Positions 24,101-33,416 of a DNA stretch of 40,737 bases are shown piece by piece; within the stretch, counting starts at the first letter, position 1, and each line of letters starts with the position of its first letter. Source of the stretch: Diphasiastrum complanatum (lineage: Eukaryota > Streptophyta > Lycopodiopsida > Lycopodiales > Lycopodiaceae); the NCBI GenBank assembly GCA_029204225.1, contig MU835240.1, positions 1-40,737 on the forward strand. Reading direction: 5' to 3'. A model generated the notes under the pieces. That model made no database searches, was not told the DNA's origin, and was given only the letters and a program-made list of their open reading frames with translations. Both the position numbers and the translations under genes were made by a program.

Positions 24101-24680
24101 GCTCTCGTATTCCTTGAGCCTAGAACATGAAAGAAGAATGAACCGGTTACTTGATGAGATAATAATTAATTTATGAAGCTAGCAGTGTGAGGTAATTGAC
24201 TGCTATACCTGTGTAATCTGCCAAGAGTGCTCTGCAAGGCCCTTGCAAAGTGTTGTTTGCCAAATCTAGAATCCAGAATCCAAGTACGAAAACTGTGATT
24301 GCACGAATTCTGGATGTTGGAGAATCTCCGAGAAGATAACCAAGATCTGACGAGAAACCGATCAGCAGCACCGCGAGAACAACTAGAATCGCTCCCACCA
24401 CAATAAATGGCCTCCGACGTCCCCAGGAGCCTGGCCAATTGTCACTGTAGTGCCCAACTACTGGCTGTACGATCATTCCTGAAATGGGACCACACAGCCA
24501 TATGTAGCTTGCAAATGTGTGCGGTATGCCAAGCTCTTGAACATAGGGAGTTAGCAACGAAAGCTGGATCGCCCAGCCAAATTGAACTCCTACAGCAACG
24601 GATGCTACTCTGGCCAGAGCCCTGAGCGGCACCCGATTTTTGCCCTTGTTTGATTTCCGCACACCTCCAGTACCGTCCAT
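15189..24680 (-). CDS. SUT4-like: sucrose/H+ symporter, five exons, complete
   Basis: Plasma-membrane or vacuolar proton-coupled sucrose carrier of the major facilitator superfamily (12 membrane helices). Exons: 24680-24209, 17937-17054, 16419-16356, 15873-15830, 15380-15189. All introns are GT-AG and all joins are in frame, giving 551 residues and a TGA stop. The family hallmarks are present: a conserved His in [17 protein letters not shown] (residue 54); the RRR of the helix 2-3 loop (88-90); [14 protein letters not shown] across junction 1; [20 protein letters not shown]; an acidic cytosolic central loop (about 286-295); [12 protein letters not shown] (about 336-347); and [14 protein letters not shown] near the C-terminus. 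An in-frame TGA nine bases before the ATG fixes the start, whose AGGATGG context is strong. The five-exon structure favours the SUT4 (type III) clade. No breaks were seen, so it is probably functional. Confidence 0.93.
15381..15829 (-). other. sucrose transporter intron 4
   Basis: 449 bp, phase 0, donor CAG|GTGAGTG and acceptor CTACAG|ATTGTG. No embedded feature seen. Confidence 0.9.
15874..16355 (-). other. sucrose transporter intron 3
   Basis: 482 bp, phase 1, donor CAAG|GTAAAG and acceptor ATATAG|GTCTCT. The acceptor lacks a strong pyrimidine tract. It separates two micro-exons of 64 and 44 bp. Confidence 0.9.
16420..17053 (-). other. sucrose transporter intron 2
   Basis: 634 bp, phase 0, donor GCG|GTAATG and acceptor CCCAG|GTAACA. 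No embedded feature seen. Confidence 0.9.
19291..19762. repeat. diverged array around a TTGTATGTCCTCA core
   Basis: Five copies of a (c)ttgtatgtcctca-like core lie near 19299, 19431, 19528, 19636 and 19748, about 95-135 bp apart, usually preceded by a tgttctat...tttttctc stretch. On the minus strand one unit contains GAGTTCAACTCC, which resembles a pol III B box. The array may therefore be made of tRNA-derived SINE-like units. The copies are well diverged. Confidence 0.45.
21086..21101. repeat. C16 homopolymer
   Basis: A run of 16 cytosines within intron 1; a likely length-variable or error-prone site. Confidence 0.95.
21245..21494. repeat. tandem duplication, period about 143 bp
   Basis: Two nearly identical units begin attcaacagtggtggctgcc at 21245 and 21388 and run through atcgtcaccaacatctttaa to a ggcatatacaa end. 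About 35 bp of partly duplicated linker lies between them. The high identity implies a recent event. An open frame across it is incidental. Confidence 0.85.
21981..22679. mobile_element. hAT-like non-autonomous element with TIRs and target duplication
   Basis: The ends carry an inverted repeat: catagttgca at 21982-21991 and tgcaactatg at 22670-22679. They are flanked by a direct repeat, aaacgtg, at 21974-21980 and 22680-22686 (8 bp with one mismatch if extended). Subterminal palindromes repeat at both ends: gagaaacgcgtttctc at 22037-22052 and tctgaaacgcgtttcaga at 22645-22662, plus a 13-bp inverted repeat at 22003-22015/22049-22061. The middle holds a GC-rich block with hairpins (22256-22270 and 22281-22301). 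There is no transposase. The 7-8 bp duplication and palindromic subterminal repeats are hAT-like. Confidence 0.6.
22256..22301. repeat. GC-rich double hairpin
   Basis: Two perfect short stems sit in a G-rich block: GGGCGG-TAG-CCGCCC (22256-22270) and TTGGGGGGC-AAC-GCCCCCCAA (22281-22301). The base composition contrasts sharply with the AT-rich surroundings. It lies inside the hAT-like element. Confidence 0.7.
22707..23124. repeat. tandem duplication, period 219 bp
   Basis: Unit 1 at 22707-22925 and unit 2 at 22926-23124 share atggtctgcaccaaaccatt onward through gagtccaatgtggagg to ataatgagcaa, with only a few differences. It starts about 20 bp after the right target duplication of the hAT-like element. 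The recent duplication creates two similar 65-residue frames that are not genes. Confidence 0.88.
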
Positions 24681-24749
24681 CCTTGCTCACCAATTCCTCT
24701 CTGACCTCAAGCCACCCCTCTTCTTTTTCGGATCTGATGGCTACACACC

Positions 24750-24927
24750 TTAAATCAGCAATTGATTCCTTGCCATCAATCAATCGATTGTGTGTACTTT
24801 GCAGAGAGCTGGGATTCTGAATTTTCTGATTACTCAAACACAAATGCTGATACTAGGTACGATGCTGAGCATTCAAGCTTTTACCGGATCGAAATTGCAG
24901 ACAGATCAGATGTGTGTGAGAAAGCAT
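24750..24927 (-). promoter_or_regulatory. three short upstream ORFs before the sucrose transporter ATG
   Basis: Assuming transcription starts near 25045, three upstream ATGs precede the main start. They open ORFs of 24 codons (24927-24853), 12 codons (24872-24834) and 8 codons (24776-24750), all closing before the main ATG at 24680. Such uORFs can lower translation of the main frame. Splicing inside the leader could remove them. Seen directly in sequence; the effect is inferred. Confidence 0.5.
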
Positions 24928-24959
24928 TCCACGTTGAACTTCAGTCTCTAGAAATTTTA

Positions 24960-24964
<5 letters not shown>

Positions 24965-25006
<42 letters not shown>
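24965..25006. repeat. (AG)21 microsatellite, (CT)21 in the transporter leader
   Basis: A perfect 42-bp dinucleotide tract about 285 bp upstream of the transporter ATG. In the sense of the gene it is a CT-rich tract just after the inferred start of transcription, a common type of plant 5' leader or core-promoter element (GAGA/CT-rich). Confidence 0.95.
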
Positions 25007-25013
<7 letters not shown>

Positions 25014-25074
25014 TACGAAAGCAACGAAAAGGAGAGTGAGCGATAGCCCCTCCTCACAAACTGGCTTCCTTCCT

Positions 25075-25082
25075 CTATATAA
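25075..25082 (-). promoter_or_regulatory. candidate TATA box of the sucrose transporter
   Basis: Minus-strand TTATATAG in the context CCTTATTATATAGAGG, about 395 bp upstream of the ATG. It would place the start of transcription near 25045, just before the CT tract. Supported by position and motif only. Confidence 0.4.
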
Positions 25083-25109
25083 TAAGGAATATCCGACATG
25101 AATCTTCCG

Positions 25110-26860
25110 AGTAATTAATGCCATGGTGTCTTTTACTTGCCCCACTTTGATGTTAACCACGCTTCAGAACAACCAATTGCCCTAATTCCTACATAACCTG
25201 TGGCAAAATCTGAACGCTCTTTATAATTTCCAACCATAGTGAGCACAGAATCCAAACCCACCACTAAGATATTGCGCCCTTGGATGCTTTGTGATACGAG
25301 AGCGCATCCCCCAAAAGAGATAGGAATCATGATCGCCATACAAGCGGTCCTTGGGGCCTGGCCCCATCTTAAAAACCACAAATGCTTTTGCTTTTGCTCT
25401 GGTCCATGCGTTGTTTCTAGGCCACCCATGGTGATAAGGCTACCTCCTAAGTACCCTATGCGCATTGCAATGCTCGTGAAAAATTGACAAATACAAAACA
25501 TTTTTCATCGCTTTATTTTGGATTTATAGGTTTTTTTATGGCTCAAAGTCAGCTAGTTTTAAGTATAAATCTTAGGTTTTAAGGTTTTATTTTAATCTTT
25601 TATCGATTTCGTAATAGTTTTGCGGGTTTTTTATAAGGGTAGGTTGAGATTTTTTTACGAGCTCTGGCCCATGGTCAAGACTCAAGACTCAATAACGAGG
25701 GAAGCTCGGCCTCCGAGGCCCCTTTTGCCAAGGAAGGACTTTCGATCGAGGCCACTCGAAGGCAACCCATGTGCAAGGCCCCTACAAAAATGGCCTTCTC
25801 TTAAAATTTTCATTAAAACTTAAGTTTTCTAATTATTATATTTAAAAAAAATTAAAGTTGCATTCAAGCTTTACTTTAGAGTGTGATATTACATGTATCT
25901 TCTAGTGTTAGTACAATTGGTACATTTGCATTTAGCTTCCAATGGAAGGTTTTCCATTTTCTTTAGACATCCAAAACCTTAAAACTTTCTTTATCAAATA
26001 TTTTCATGGAAAAGTGGATGGTCCTTTTGCTCTCAAAGGGCCACAAATAAAGCCTTCCACAACGTTATATATGTCCTTGATTTTCATAAAAATCAATGCA
26101 TTTTTATTATTCTATTCATTAATAAAAAAAAGCTTCCATTCAAATTGCAGGGTATGAAATATCTAGTGTAGGAGTAAAATTGGCACAAAATAGAATGTTC
26201 TTTGTTCATGAAAATCTACCAAAAGGTTGAGTAATAAAATATAATATAAAGGGTACTAAAATTCCAGCTAGGTGTCGGAGAAAGTCGCAAGTTAGGGTTG
26301 GGGCCTTTACCCCTATGAGGGGCCCTACCTGAGGGCGACAGCCAAGGCAAGGCCCAAACCTCAAACTTTAGTCAGCATAAACTTCGTACAGCCTTGCTCG
26401 AGAGCATTGCATGGGCATTTACCTGCGCAAAGCCTTGCCCATGCAATGTCCTAGGAGTTTACGAGTGAAAAAAGTACTTAACAAAAAACCAAGTTTGTCA
26501 AAGTTCAAAATATCCTTATATCTTTTATCTAAAAGGTGACCATCAATTTACATGTCATTTTGAAAGTTCCGAGTAAAATTAGCCCTTCAATCAAAAAGGT
26601 GGGTATGCTTGTCAAATTCTAAGCCTAAGAAATGGGTGTAGGAGAATCCAACATGGGATGGTGGATTTTGTATTACCATTTGATGATCGTTAGTCTCATG
26701 GAAAAATCTTTACCTTGTGCTTATTGTATATTTTATGGTTTGATGGGACACTCTTTATGTGTGAGTGAAAGTATATGAGCATGAATTTTCTAGATTCTAC
26801 ATCTTAAAGGTTTGAATTTTAAGATTCCCTTTCTTTTGTGAAAAGGGGTATATTCCCCTT
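25110..26860. other. no gene seen
   Basis: Repeat-like, partly GC-richer DNA around 25670-25800 and 26270-26450. I see no coding relic. A hairpin is listed separately. Confidence 0.4.
26405..26448. repeat. 13-bp stem inverted repeat
   Basis: Perfect arms cattgcatgggca (26405-26417) and tgcccatgcaatg (26436-26448) are separated by 18 nt. It is part of a repeat-like GC-richer patch; no element ends are recognised. Confidence 0.8.
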
Positions 26861-26865
26861 CATGC

Positions 26866-27454
26866 CATTATGTGGAATATGAGGTGGCAAGGGTTGTTTG
26901 CCACCAACTCATGGTGATTATTTTGGTACCTAGAGACACTCCAGAATATATCTTTCATGTTGGCAATGGTGTGTTCTCTTGGTCAAGTAAGAAACAAGAT
27001 ACAATTATTCTTCACCAAAGAGGCGGAGTACAAAGCCCTATAGTCAACTATGCAGGAGGCAGTTTGGTTAAAAAGGATGATGGAAGACATTGGCATCCTA
27101 CAAAGTAAGCCTACAATGAATATGTATTATTGCTAAGTGCCATTTAGCTACCTAAGAATCCTGTATTTCATGCACGCACGAAGCATATAGATATTAAATA
27201 TCATTTCATTAGAGAAGAGATACTATCTAATGAAATAAATGTAGTGCATTGCAGAACAGAGGATCAGCTAGCAAAAATACTTACTAAAGCTCTAAATGTT
27301 GAAAAATTTGAGTTTTTTTAGATAAAATCTGTTTGTAAGAAAAATATATTAGGGCTTAATTAGAAAGAGTGTTAGAATTAGTAAGCCTAGTTTATTTCTC
27401 AATCTTATGAACATTTCTAGTTTTAGTAGTTTTTAAGTTTTCCTCTTATAAGTC
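26866..27454 (+). mobile_element. copia retrotransposon 3' end (RNase H, PPT, start of LTR)
   Basis: Copia-type RNase H fragment, in several frames. VFSWSSKKQDTII is followed in another frame by EAEYKAL and WLKRMMEDIGILQSKP, then HIDIKYHFIREE and VVHCRTEDQLAKILTKAL. A purine-rich tract (agaaagag, 27362-27369) precedes TGTTAGAATTA at 27370, the expected start of the 3' LTR. The LTR can be followed to about 27454, where a TG microsatellite begins. No other part of this element is present upstream. It is a decayed fragment. Confidence 0.75.
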
Positions 27455-27474
27455 TGTGTGTGTGTGTGTGTGTG
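27455..27474. repeat. (TG)10 microsatellite
   Basis: A perfect TG tract that separates the copia LTR start on its left from the minus-strand LTR-like region on its right. Confidence 0.95.
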
Positions 27475-27478
27475 TATT

Positions 27479-28200
27479 GATGGGGCGGTAGAACGCGAAC
27501 GGAGAAAAGAGAAGGAAATAGTTGCGGAACGACTTTCCCGTTATTACGGGCTGCTACGTGCAAGAACAATTGAAAGGAATGTAAATAGTAAGCTATAATC
27601 ACAGCTCAAGCACTCTGCCCAACAAGATCTTAAGAAGTCAATTCATTCTCAAAAACAAATGGATGAATGAGTACAGTCCACCGAAGAGATTAGAAACTGT
27701 GTGAGGTATTACTGGAAATCAGATTCAATAAGAAGTTCAGGATTGTGTGATGCAAATGGCAAGTTCCTCGGGTGTCAAAAACAACCATCGTCTGATCAGA
27801 AACTGAGGAGTCGTAGACGTCCATGTTCTTATCAGAGTGAGTAAACGAGCGTAATCAAACAGAAGCGAAGTGCATTCAAATCACAATAAGCATTCATCTA
27901 CGTTATACACAGATAGAAAAGCCTATTGCTGCTATATTACACTGAAGCACAACAAATAAGTTACAACCAGTATGGCAAAGGCTCAAAATCATTCGTCTCA
28001 TGGACGGAGCATCAAATAGAGTATGTGATGAAGATGTATTTATACACCGGATCTACGTATCTAATTACAATAAATGTTTGTCATCTAACTAAGTACTTTG
28101 TTGTACTCAGGGAGTAGTTGAACTACAATGACAAAATGACAGTTGTACAATAAATACATGCTCAGGCGACTCGGGATCGCTGACGTGGACGAGAACGTCG
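27479..28200 (-). mobile_element. probable 3' LTR of the minus-strand copia
   Basis: Non-coding DNA downstream, in the minus sense, of the copia pol relic. It has a TATAAATA box at 28037-28044 (minus) and a CA-type LTR end (minus ...CCGCCCCATCA, 27479). The exact 5' border of the LTR is not clear. The assignment rests on position, the TATA box and the end dinucleotide. Confidence 0.4.
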
Positions 28201-28304
28201 CATATTTTCTCTCACTTCGTATTTTTTGGGAAGTGGCTGGAAATGTTTCTCATTGAAATAGATAACCTTCGCATTTTTCTCTCACTTTGCATTTTTCGCG
28301 AAAA
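28198..28304. repeat. diverged tandem repeat, period about 72 bp
   Basis: cgcatattttctctcacttc...ttttttggg at 28198 recurs as cgcatttttctctcactttg...tttttcgcg at 28270. Together with the array at 28496-28640 it forms a repeat-rich zone next to the copia pol relic. Confidence 0.55.
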
Positions 28305-28495
28305 AGCCAGTGTTGAAAACAGTTCATTTGTTGAGGTGATTGTTTTGTCGCACTTTTGCAAAAAAGCCGAAAAGCCAAAAAAGACGAAAAAGGAGAAAAA
28401 GCCGACGAAAAGTTCACTTCTTTGAAATAGTTGAAAAAAATTATTGTCGAGAAATAGTGACTTATTGAAGTTGTTGAAGAAGTTGGAGACTTCAA

Positions 28496-28640
28496 ACACT
28501 TCGGATGTGGAAGAAGTCAGACACTTCAGCTCATGAACGAAGTTGCCGAAGAAGTCGAAGACTTTGGACACTTCATATGTGGAAGAAGTCAGACACTTCA
28601 GGAATGAAGTTGTCAAGTCGAAGACTTCAGAGACTTCGGA
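28496..28640. repeat. minisatellite, about 70-bp units
   Basis: The unit atgtggaagaagtcagacac-ttcag recurs near 28505 and 28576, each followed by a gaagttg...aagtcgaagact block, with a partial third unit. It sits between the pol C-terminus and the inferred LTR of the minus-strand copia. Confidence 0.75.
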
Positions 28641-31435
28641 TGTGAAATGACTTGATTGTTGAAGAAGTCGAGGGTGATCAGGCGTATCTTCGTCAAGTTC
28701 AGCATGCTAAAAAACTTCTGATGCTTGATCCTAGAAAGCGCTATAGTGAAGATGTCTGCAACCATTTCTGTAGTGGAGCAATATTGAAGGATCACTTGCC
28801 CTGACAAAACTTTCTTCCGAATGAAATGATACTGGATTTCTATGTGCGTAGACTTGCCATGAAATCTGGGATTCAGCGACAGTGAATTACAGCTCAAGCT
28901 GTCACACAGAATGGTGGTAGCATTGAACTGGGTGTGATGTAGGTTGTGAAGTAATAATTTGATCCATATAGCTTCTTTAGAAGCTTGACATGTTGCGATG
29001 TACTCTGCCTATGTCGAAGAAAGCGCAATTGATTTTTGCTTCCTTGAGTTCCACAAAATCGCCTGCTAGATAGAAACAGAACCTGGAGGTAGATTTTCTG
29101 GTGGAGACTGTTCCTCCCCAATCTGAGTCAGAGTAGCCTCGTAGGGGACGAGTGAGTCGATAGCATTTCCATCATAACACAGAATGTGATCTAACATTCA
29201 TGAATATATCTCATCACTCTCTTTAATGCTTTTCAATGAGAGATCCTAGGATTAGACATGAATTGACTTAACGTGCTAACAATGTATGCTAAATCTGGTC
29301 TAGTACATAGCATCGAATACATCAAAGATCCGATTAGTGAATGATAAGGGTACTTCGCTAAGTCGAGTACTTCACTATCGGTCTCAACACAAGAAGATTT
29401 TGTCAATACAATACTTGGATCCATTGGTGTCTCAATTGGTTTGCAATCAGAACATATGAAATTTTTCATGTCTTTTAGATATGTCTACTGGCTAAGATAG
29501 ATCTTATTTTGAAGTCTATTTCTAGTAATGTGAATTCCTAGCAAAGAATGGACAGCGCCTAGATCAGTCATGTCAAATTCCTTTGACAGATCACTCTTAG
29601 TAGTGTGCAGTAGGAAAGTGTCATTAGACAAAATAAATGCATCATCTACGTATAGAGCTATGTGGACTGAATGGAAACCTATATGCTTGTAATAAACATT
29701 ACTTTCAGCTGAATTGCTTGCAAAACCCAATTGAATGAGATAAGAGTTTATTCTATCAAACCATGCTCTTGCGGCCTATTTTAGACCATAGATTGATTTG
29801 TGCAGCTTGCACACTTTGTGCTCTTGGCCCTTGACTTCGAATCCTTTTGGTTGGAAGGTATACAGCTCCTCTTCGACATTGCCATTGAGAAACGTTGTCT
29901 TGACATCCATCTAGTGTATTTTGAGATCTTTCGTGGCTGCTAATGCAATTAGAGTCTTGATTGACTGCATTTTGACAACAGGACTGAAAATTTCTTGACA
30001 ATCTACTCCTTGGACTTGAGTGAATCCTTTAGCCACCAGATGTGCTTTCCATTTTGCAATGGAACCATCAGAATTGATCTTCTTCTTGAAGATCCACTTG
30101 TTGTCGATAACTCTCTTATGAGTGGGGAAGTCGTCCAAGTCTGATTCATCAAAAGTGAGTTGTACGCTTTCCATAGCTTCTTGCCACTTCACAGCATCCT
30201 TGGAGTTAATTCCTTCGGCTAGCGTCTCTGGTTCTTTTGATGAAGTCCAGAATGATTGAGGTGTATACCTCTCAGGAACTGTCTGAGTCCGTGAGGATCT
30301 GCGAATGCTAGGTTGACTAGGATGCGATGGTGCTTCTTCTTGAATTTTTTCAGATCTGCTCGAGCTAGCTTGGTCTGGTCTGGTGACAGGTACCGACTTT
30401 TGTAGCTGTAGTTGCAGATTCTGTAGAAGAAACATTATCTTTGGAAGATTCCATGCTACATAAAATAGGATGAAATGACATAGCATCGTTTATATCGATG
30501 GTTGTTTCAAATCATAGTATGTGTGTTCTTGGAAGATTACATCCCTAGAGACAAATCCTACCTTGGTGGATGGATCATAAACTTTGTAAGCTTTATGTTC
30601 ATCAGGATAGCCAATGAAAATACATTTATTTGTCCTATAATCCAACTTCTTCCTAAGCTATCTAGGAATGTGAATAAAACATATACAACCAAATATTTTT
30701 AAATGGCTGACACTAGGCTTGTGTCCATGCCATATTTCATAAGGAGTTTTGTTGTTGACTGCTTTAGTGCTGGATCTGTTCTGTACGTAACAAGCTGTGG
30801 CAGTAGCTTCTACCCAAAACTTTGCAGGTAAGTGCGCTGATGTAGCATGGCTCTGGCTGAGTTGAGAAGTGTTCAATTCTTCCTTTCTGCAACTCCATTC
30901 TTTTGAGGAGAATAGAAAGTTGTGAACTGTCTTCGAATGTCATGTTCATCCAAGTAGTTGGACATCTCGTTAGAGAGGTATTCGCCGCCACCATCAGTTT
31001 GGAGAGCTTTCACTTTTGTAGATGTTTGTGTCTCAACCATGGCCTTGAATTTTTTGAAGCATTCAAAGGCTTCTGATTTGTGCTTAATGAACATGGTTGT
31101 AGACATCTAGAATATTCATCTATAAAAGTGATAAAATAAATTGCATCTCCTAAGGATGGAGTTGGCATTGGACCACAAAGATCGCTATGTACAAGATCTA
31201 ATACATGTTTTGTTTTGATAGAATGTGATTTGGGAAACTTGCTTCTAGAGTGTTTGCCATAGATGCAGGATTCACAAAAGAAAAATTTCTTATTCAATGA
31301 AAAAGAAAAATACAATTCATCAACTAGATTATTACAATGCATATAAGAAAATGATCTTGTATTCACGTGTCCAAATCGACTATGCCACAAAATAGCATTA
31401 TCGTTTACATTTTCATGAGAGATACTGGAAGGGCC
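28613..31435 (-). pseudogene. copia retrotransposon pol relic (integrase-RT-RNase H)
   Basis: Decayed copia polyprotein read from 31435 down. GAG-pre-integrase (WHSRFGHVNTRSFSY and a CESC zinc pair, about 31390-31240) leads to the integrase core (VLDLVHSDLCGPM; TDGGGEYLS; SPQKNGVAERKN; about 31220-30870) and its C-terminal part (KTPYEIWHGHKPSVSHLKIF, about 30750). Reverse transcriptase follows (DNKWIFKKKINSDGSIAKWK near 30090; the ALYVDDAFIL active-site box with YVDD at 29652-29641; CTRPDLAY near 29300), then RNase H (SSTSAEYIA near 29010; STHIEIQYHFIRKK near 28840). At least six frame changes break it. Gag and protease are missing, and homology stops sharply near 31435. Confidence 0.9.
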
Positions 31436-31900
31436 TGATCATAGGGGCATCACTCAAGAAAACCATCATGATTAAGGAGCTCAACGAATGCATCTAACTC
31501 ATGGAGGCTCTTCTCATTTTAGCATGGAGTTGATACAATACACAAAAATCTCCTCTACACAAAGAGGGAGTCTCTTAAATAAGCAAGAGATCTTCTTAGG
31601 TGGCATCCTTGTGGAAATTTTTCCACATTTCACAAATTACAAGTGGAATAATGCTCTCCACTAGAGGTCACCATCAAAAGGTGGCTCACTCTACTTTCTT
31701 TAAGAGGGGTCTACTTGCACTTATTTCTTTGGCCTAGAAATACTAGTTCCTACATGGTCATTCCATCTTCCGGGATTCACCATGAGGCTGGCTTACAAAG
31801 TTCTGGCTTGTCATTACTAACTAGTATTCCTCAGCTCTCATACTCGACTCTCAGTCTTTGTTCATCTCGTCCCCTCAGAGACCTCCTCGGTCTAAGGTGA
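31436..31900. other. unassigned sequence between two copia relics
   Basis: Moderately GC-richer sequence with no coding match that I can support. It may be the LTR or leader of the plus-strand copia that follows, or a separate insertion. Confidence 0.35.
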
Positions 31901-31939
31901 GAGGTGCTCTTGAGTTGCTCTGTCCAAGTATCTTGGGGA

Positions 31940-33395
31940 TTCATAAGAATCAGCCAACAGAGCTAAGAAACCAGCTTACACCTATTGGAGAGCCGATCAA
32001 GGATGTGAAACTTGTGCACACTACAACGAGCAACATGACAAAAATCTTACAAATGTTTGTAAGTGGCATCACATCAAGGGAGAGATTTTCAACCTTGAAA
32101 ATATGCATCAGATATTGTTACAGGAGGAACAAAGACGCGAAGTGGTTAAATCGTGACATGCCACATCAAAAGATCAAGCATTGCTAGCTAAAGACAAACA
32201 AAAGGATTAAAATTGAATTTCAAAGATGGGTAAAGATGACGAAGACCATCTTTGTAGCAGAAAAAAAAAAAAAAAAAAAGGGTCAACTACTACTATTGCC
32301 ATAAGCAGGGCCATTGGGCCAGCGAATGCTATGAAAAAAGATAGATATCGAATAGGGGAAAGTAAAGCAACAACAAAATTTTAGCTGAGAAAGAATTGGA
32401 GGAAGATGAAACCAATGTTTTTTCATCAACATTAGCTTTCCAAATTGATCATGGTGCAAGATGGTCCTTGATTTTGGTGCCACTAGACACATGACTAGAA
32501 AAATAGACTAGTTCAAGAATTTTTCACCAACCAATTATGTTGAAAAAGTTATGCAGGCCAATTGACAAAAATGCAAGATTCAAGGAGTTGGGAATATCCT
32601 GATACAATTTCATGATGGAAAGGTAAAGAATATTAGCAATGTCTTTTATGTGCCTACTAGAAAGAAGAGTTTGATTTCTATGAAAATTATGGCGAATCGA
32701 CGCTTGAAAGTTGAATTTGTTAGAGATGCTTCTTTTATGAAGGATACGGATTATGACTACAAGATATCATGAAAATAATTGTGGTCTTTACAAGCTATAT
32801 GTGGCCAAGCCAGGTGAATATGGATTGGCATTAACTATTGCATCTCAATTTGAACTATGGCATCATAGGATGGGTCATCTCAATTGCAAATTGAAGATGG
32901 TGAATGGTCTACCAAAAATACAAAAAATTCAACACTAGCAGCGCGAGTTAAGAGAATACTTGAGGTCTTTCATAATGATCTTTGTAGTCCAATAAAGAAC
33001 GGGTCAAGGTGCTAAGATCGGGTAGTGCAAGTGAATGTAAATTAGTCTAATTTGAAAAAGTTTTTCAAGGAAAATGACATTAAGAGGTAGTTTACACAAA
33101 CACATACTCCTCATAACAATGGAACAACATAAAGCAAGAATTGCATGATTGTAGAAACTGTGAGATCAATGATGAAACAAATGAATCTATCAAACTTCTA
33201 TTGGTCTAAGGCTCACAATATTGCTACCTTCCTACAAATTTATAGTCCCATTCTTGTTTATGTGCACATGCCAAAAGGAGAAAAGAAACAATCTAGATGC
33301 AAAATCCATCAACTATGTATTTGTTGTCTATGATTAGAAAACCAAAGGCTACATGTGTTTGGATCTTACAACGTGAAAGATTCATCTTTCTCTCG
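31940..33395 (+). pseudogene. copia retrotransposon gag-protease-integrase relic
   Basis: Decayed copia gag-pol 5' half. Gag (UBN2-type; RNQLTPIGEPIKDVKLVHTT, FVSGITSRERFSTL, then LLQEEQRREVVKS) spans about 31950-32250. An A19 tract at about 32262-32279 precedes a zinc knuckle whose first Cys is Tyr (YYYCHKQGHWASEC, about 32290). The protease active-site box reads DFGATRHMT near 32470, with Phe in place of Ser/Thr. GAG-pre-integrase (LWHHRMGHLNCKLKM) lies near 32855. The integrase relic (FHNDLCSPIKN; PHNNGTT; NFYWSKAHNIATFLQ) runs to about 33390. Stops and indels are frequent. Reverse transcriptase is absent; homology ends at the CACTA-like motif at 33403. Confidence 0.85.
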
Positions 33396-33402
33396 GTGCG
33401 TG

Positions 33403-33416
33403 CACTACTACAACAG
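33403..33416 (+). repeat. CACTA-like terminus
   Basis: CACTACTACAACAG begins within about 10 bp of where copia integrase homology stops. It fits the 5' terminal repeat style of CACTA (En/Spm) transposons. No matching inverted end was found to the right. Confidence 0.35.

Larger units (their letters stand above)
17938..24208 (-). other. sucrose transporter intron 1, repeat-filled
   Basis: 6,271 bp, phase 1, donor ACAG|GTATAG and acceptor AATGCAG|GAAAGG. It accounts for most of the gene length and holds the repeats listed separately at 19.3-19.8 kb, 21.2-21.5 kb, 21.98-22.68 kb and 22.7-23.1 kb. Other parts (17.94-19.29, 19.8-21.2 and 23.15-24.2 kb) show no gene or clear element. Confidence 0.9.

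Noticed and set aside
24442-24843. 133-residue minus-strand frame overlapping the transporter start, a possible long uORF
   Set aside because: Its first codon is TTG, not ATG, and no in-frame ATG lies before the main start; it is a shadow of exon 1.
21245-28640. Regularly spaced repeats as a CRISPR array
   Set aside because: Units are long tandem duplications without unique spacers, in plant nuclear DNA.
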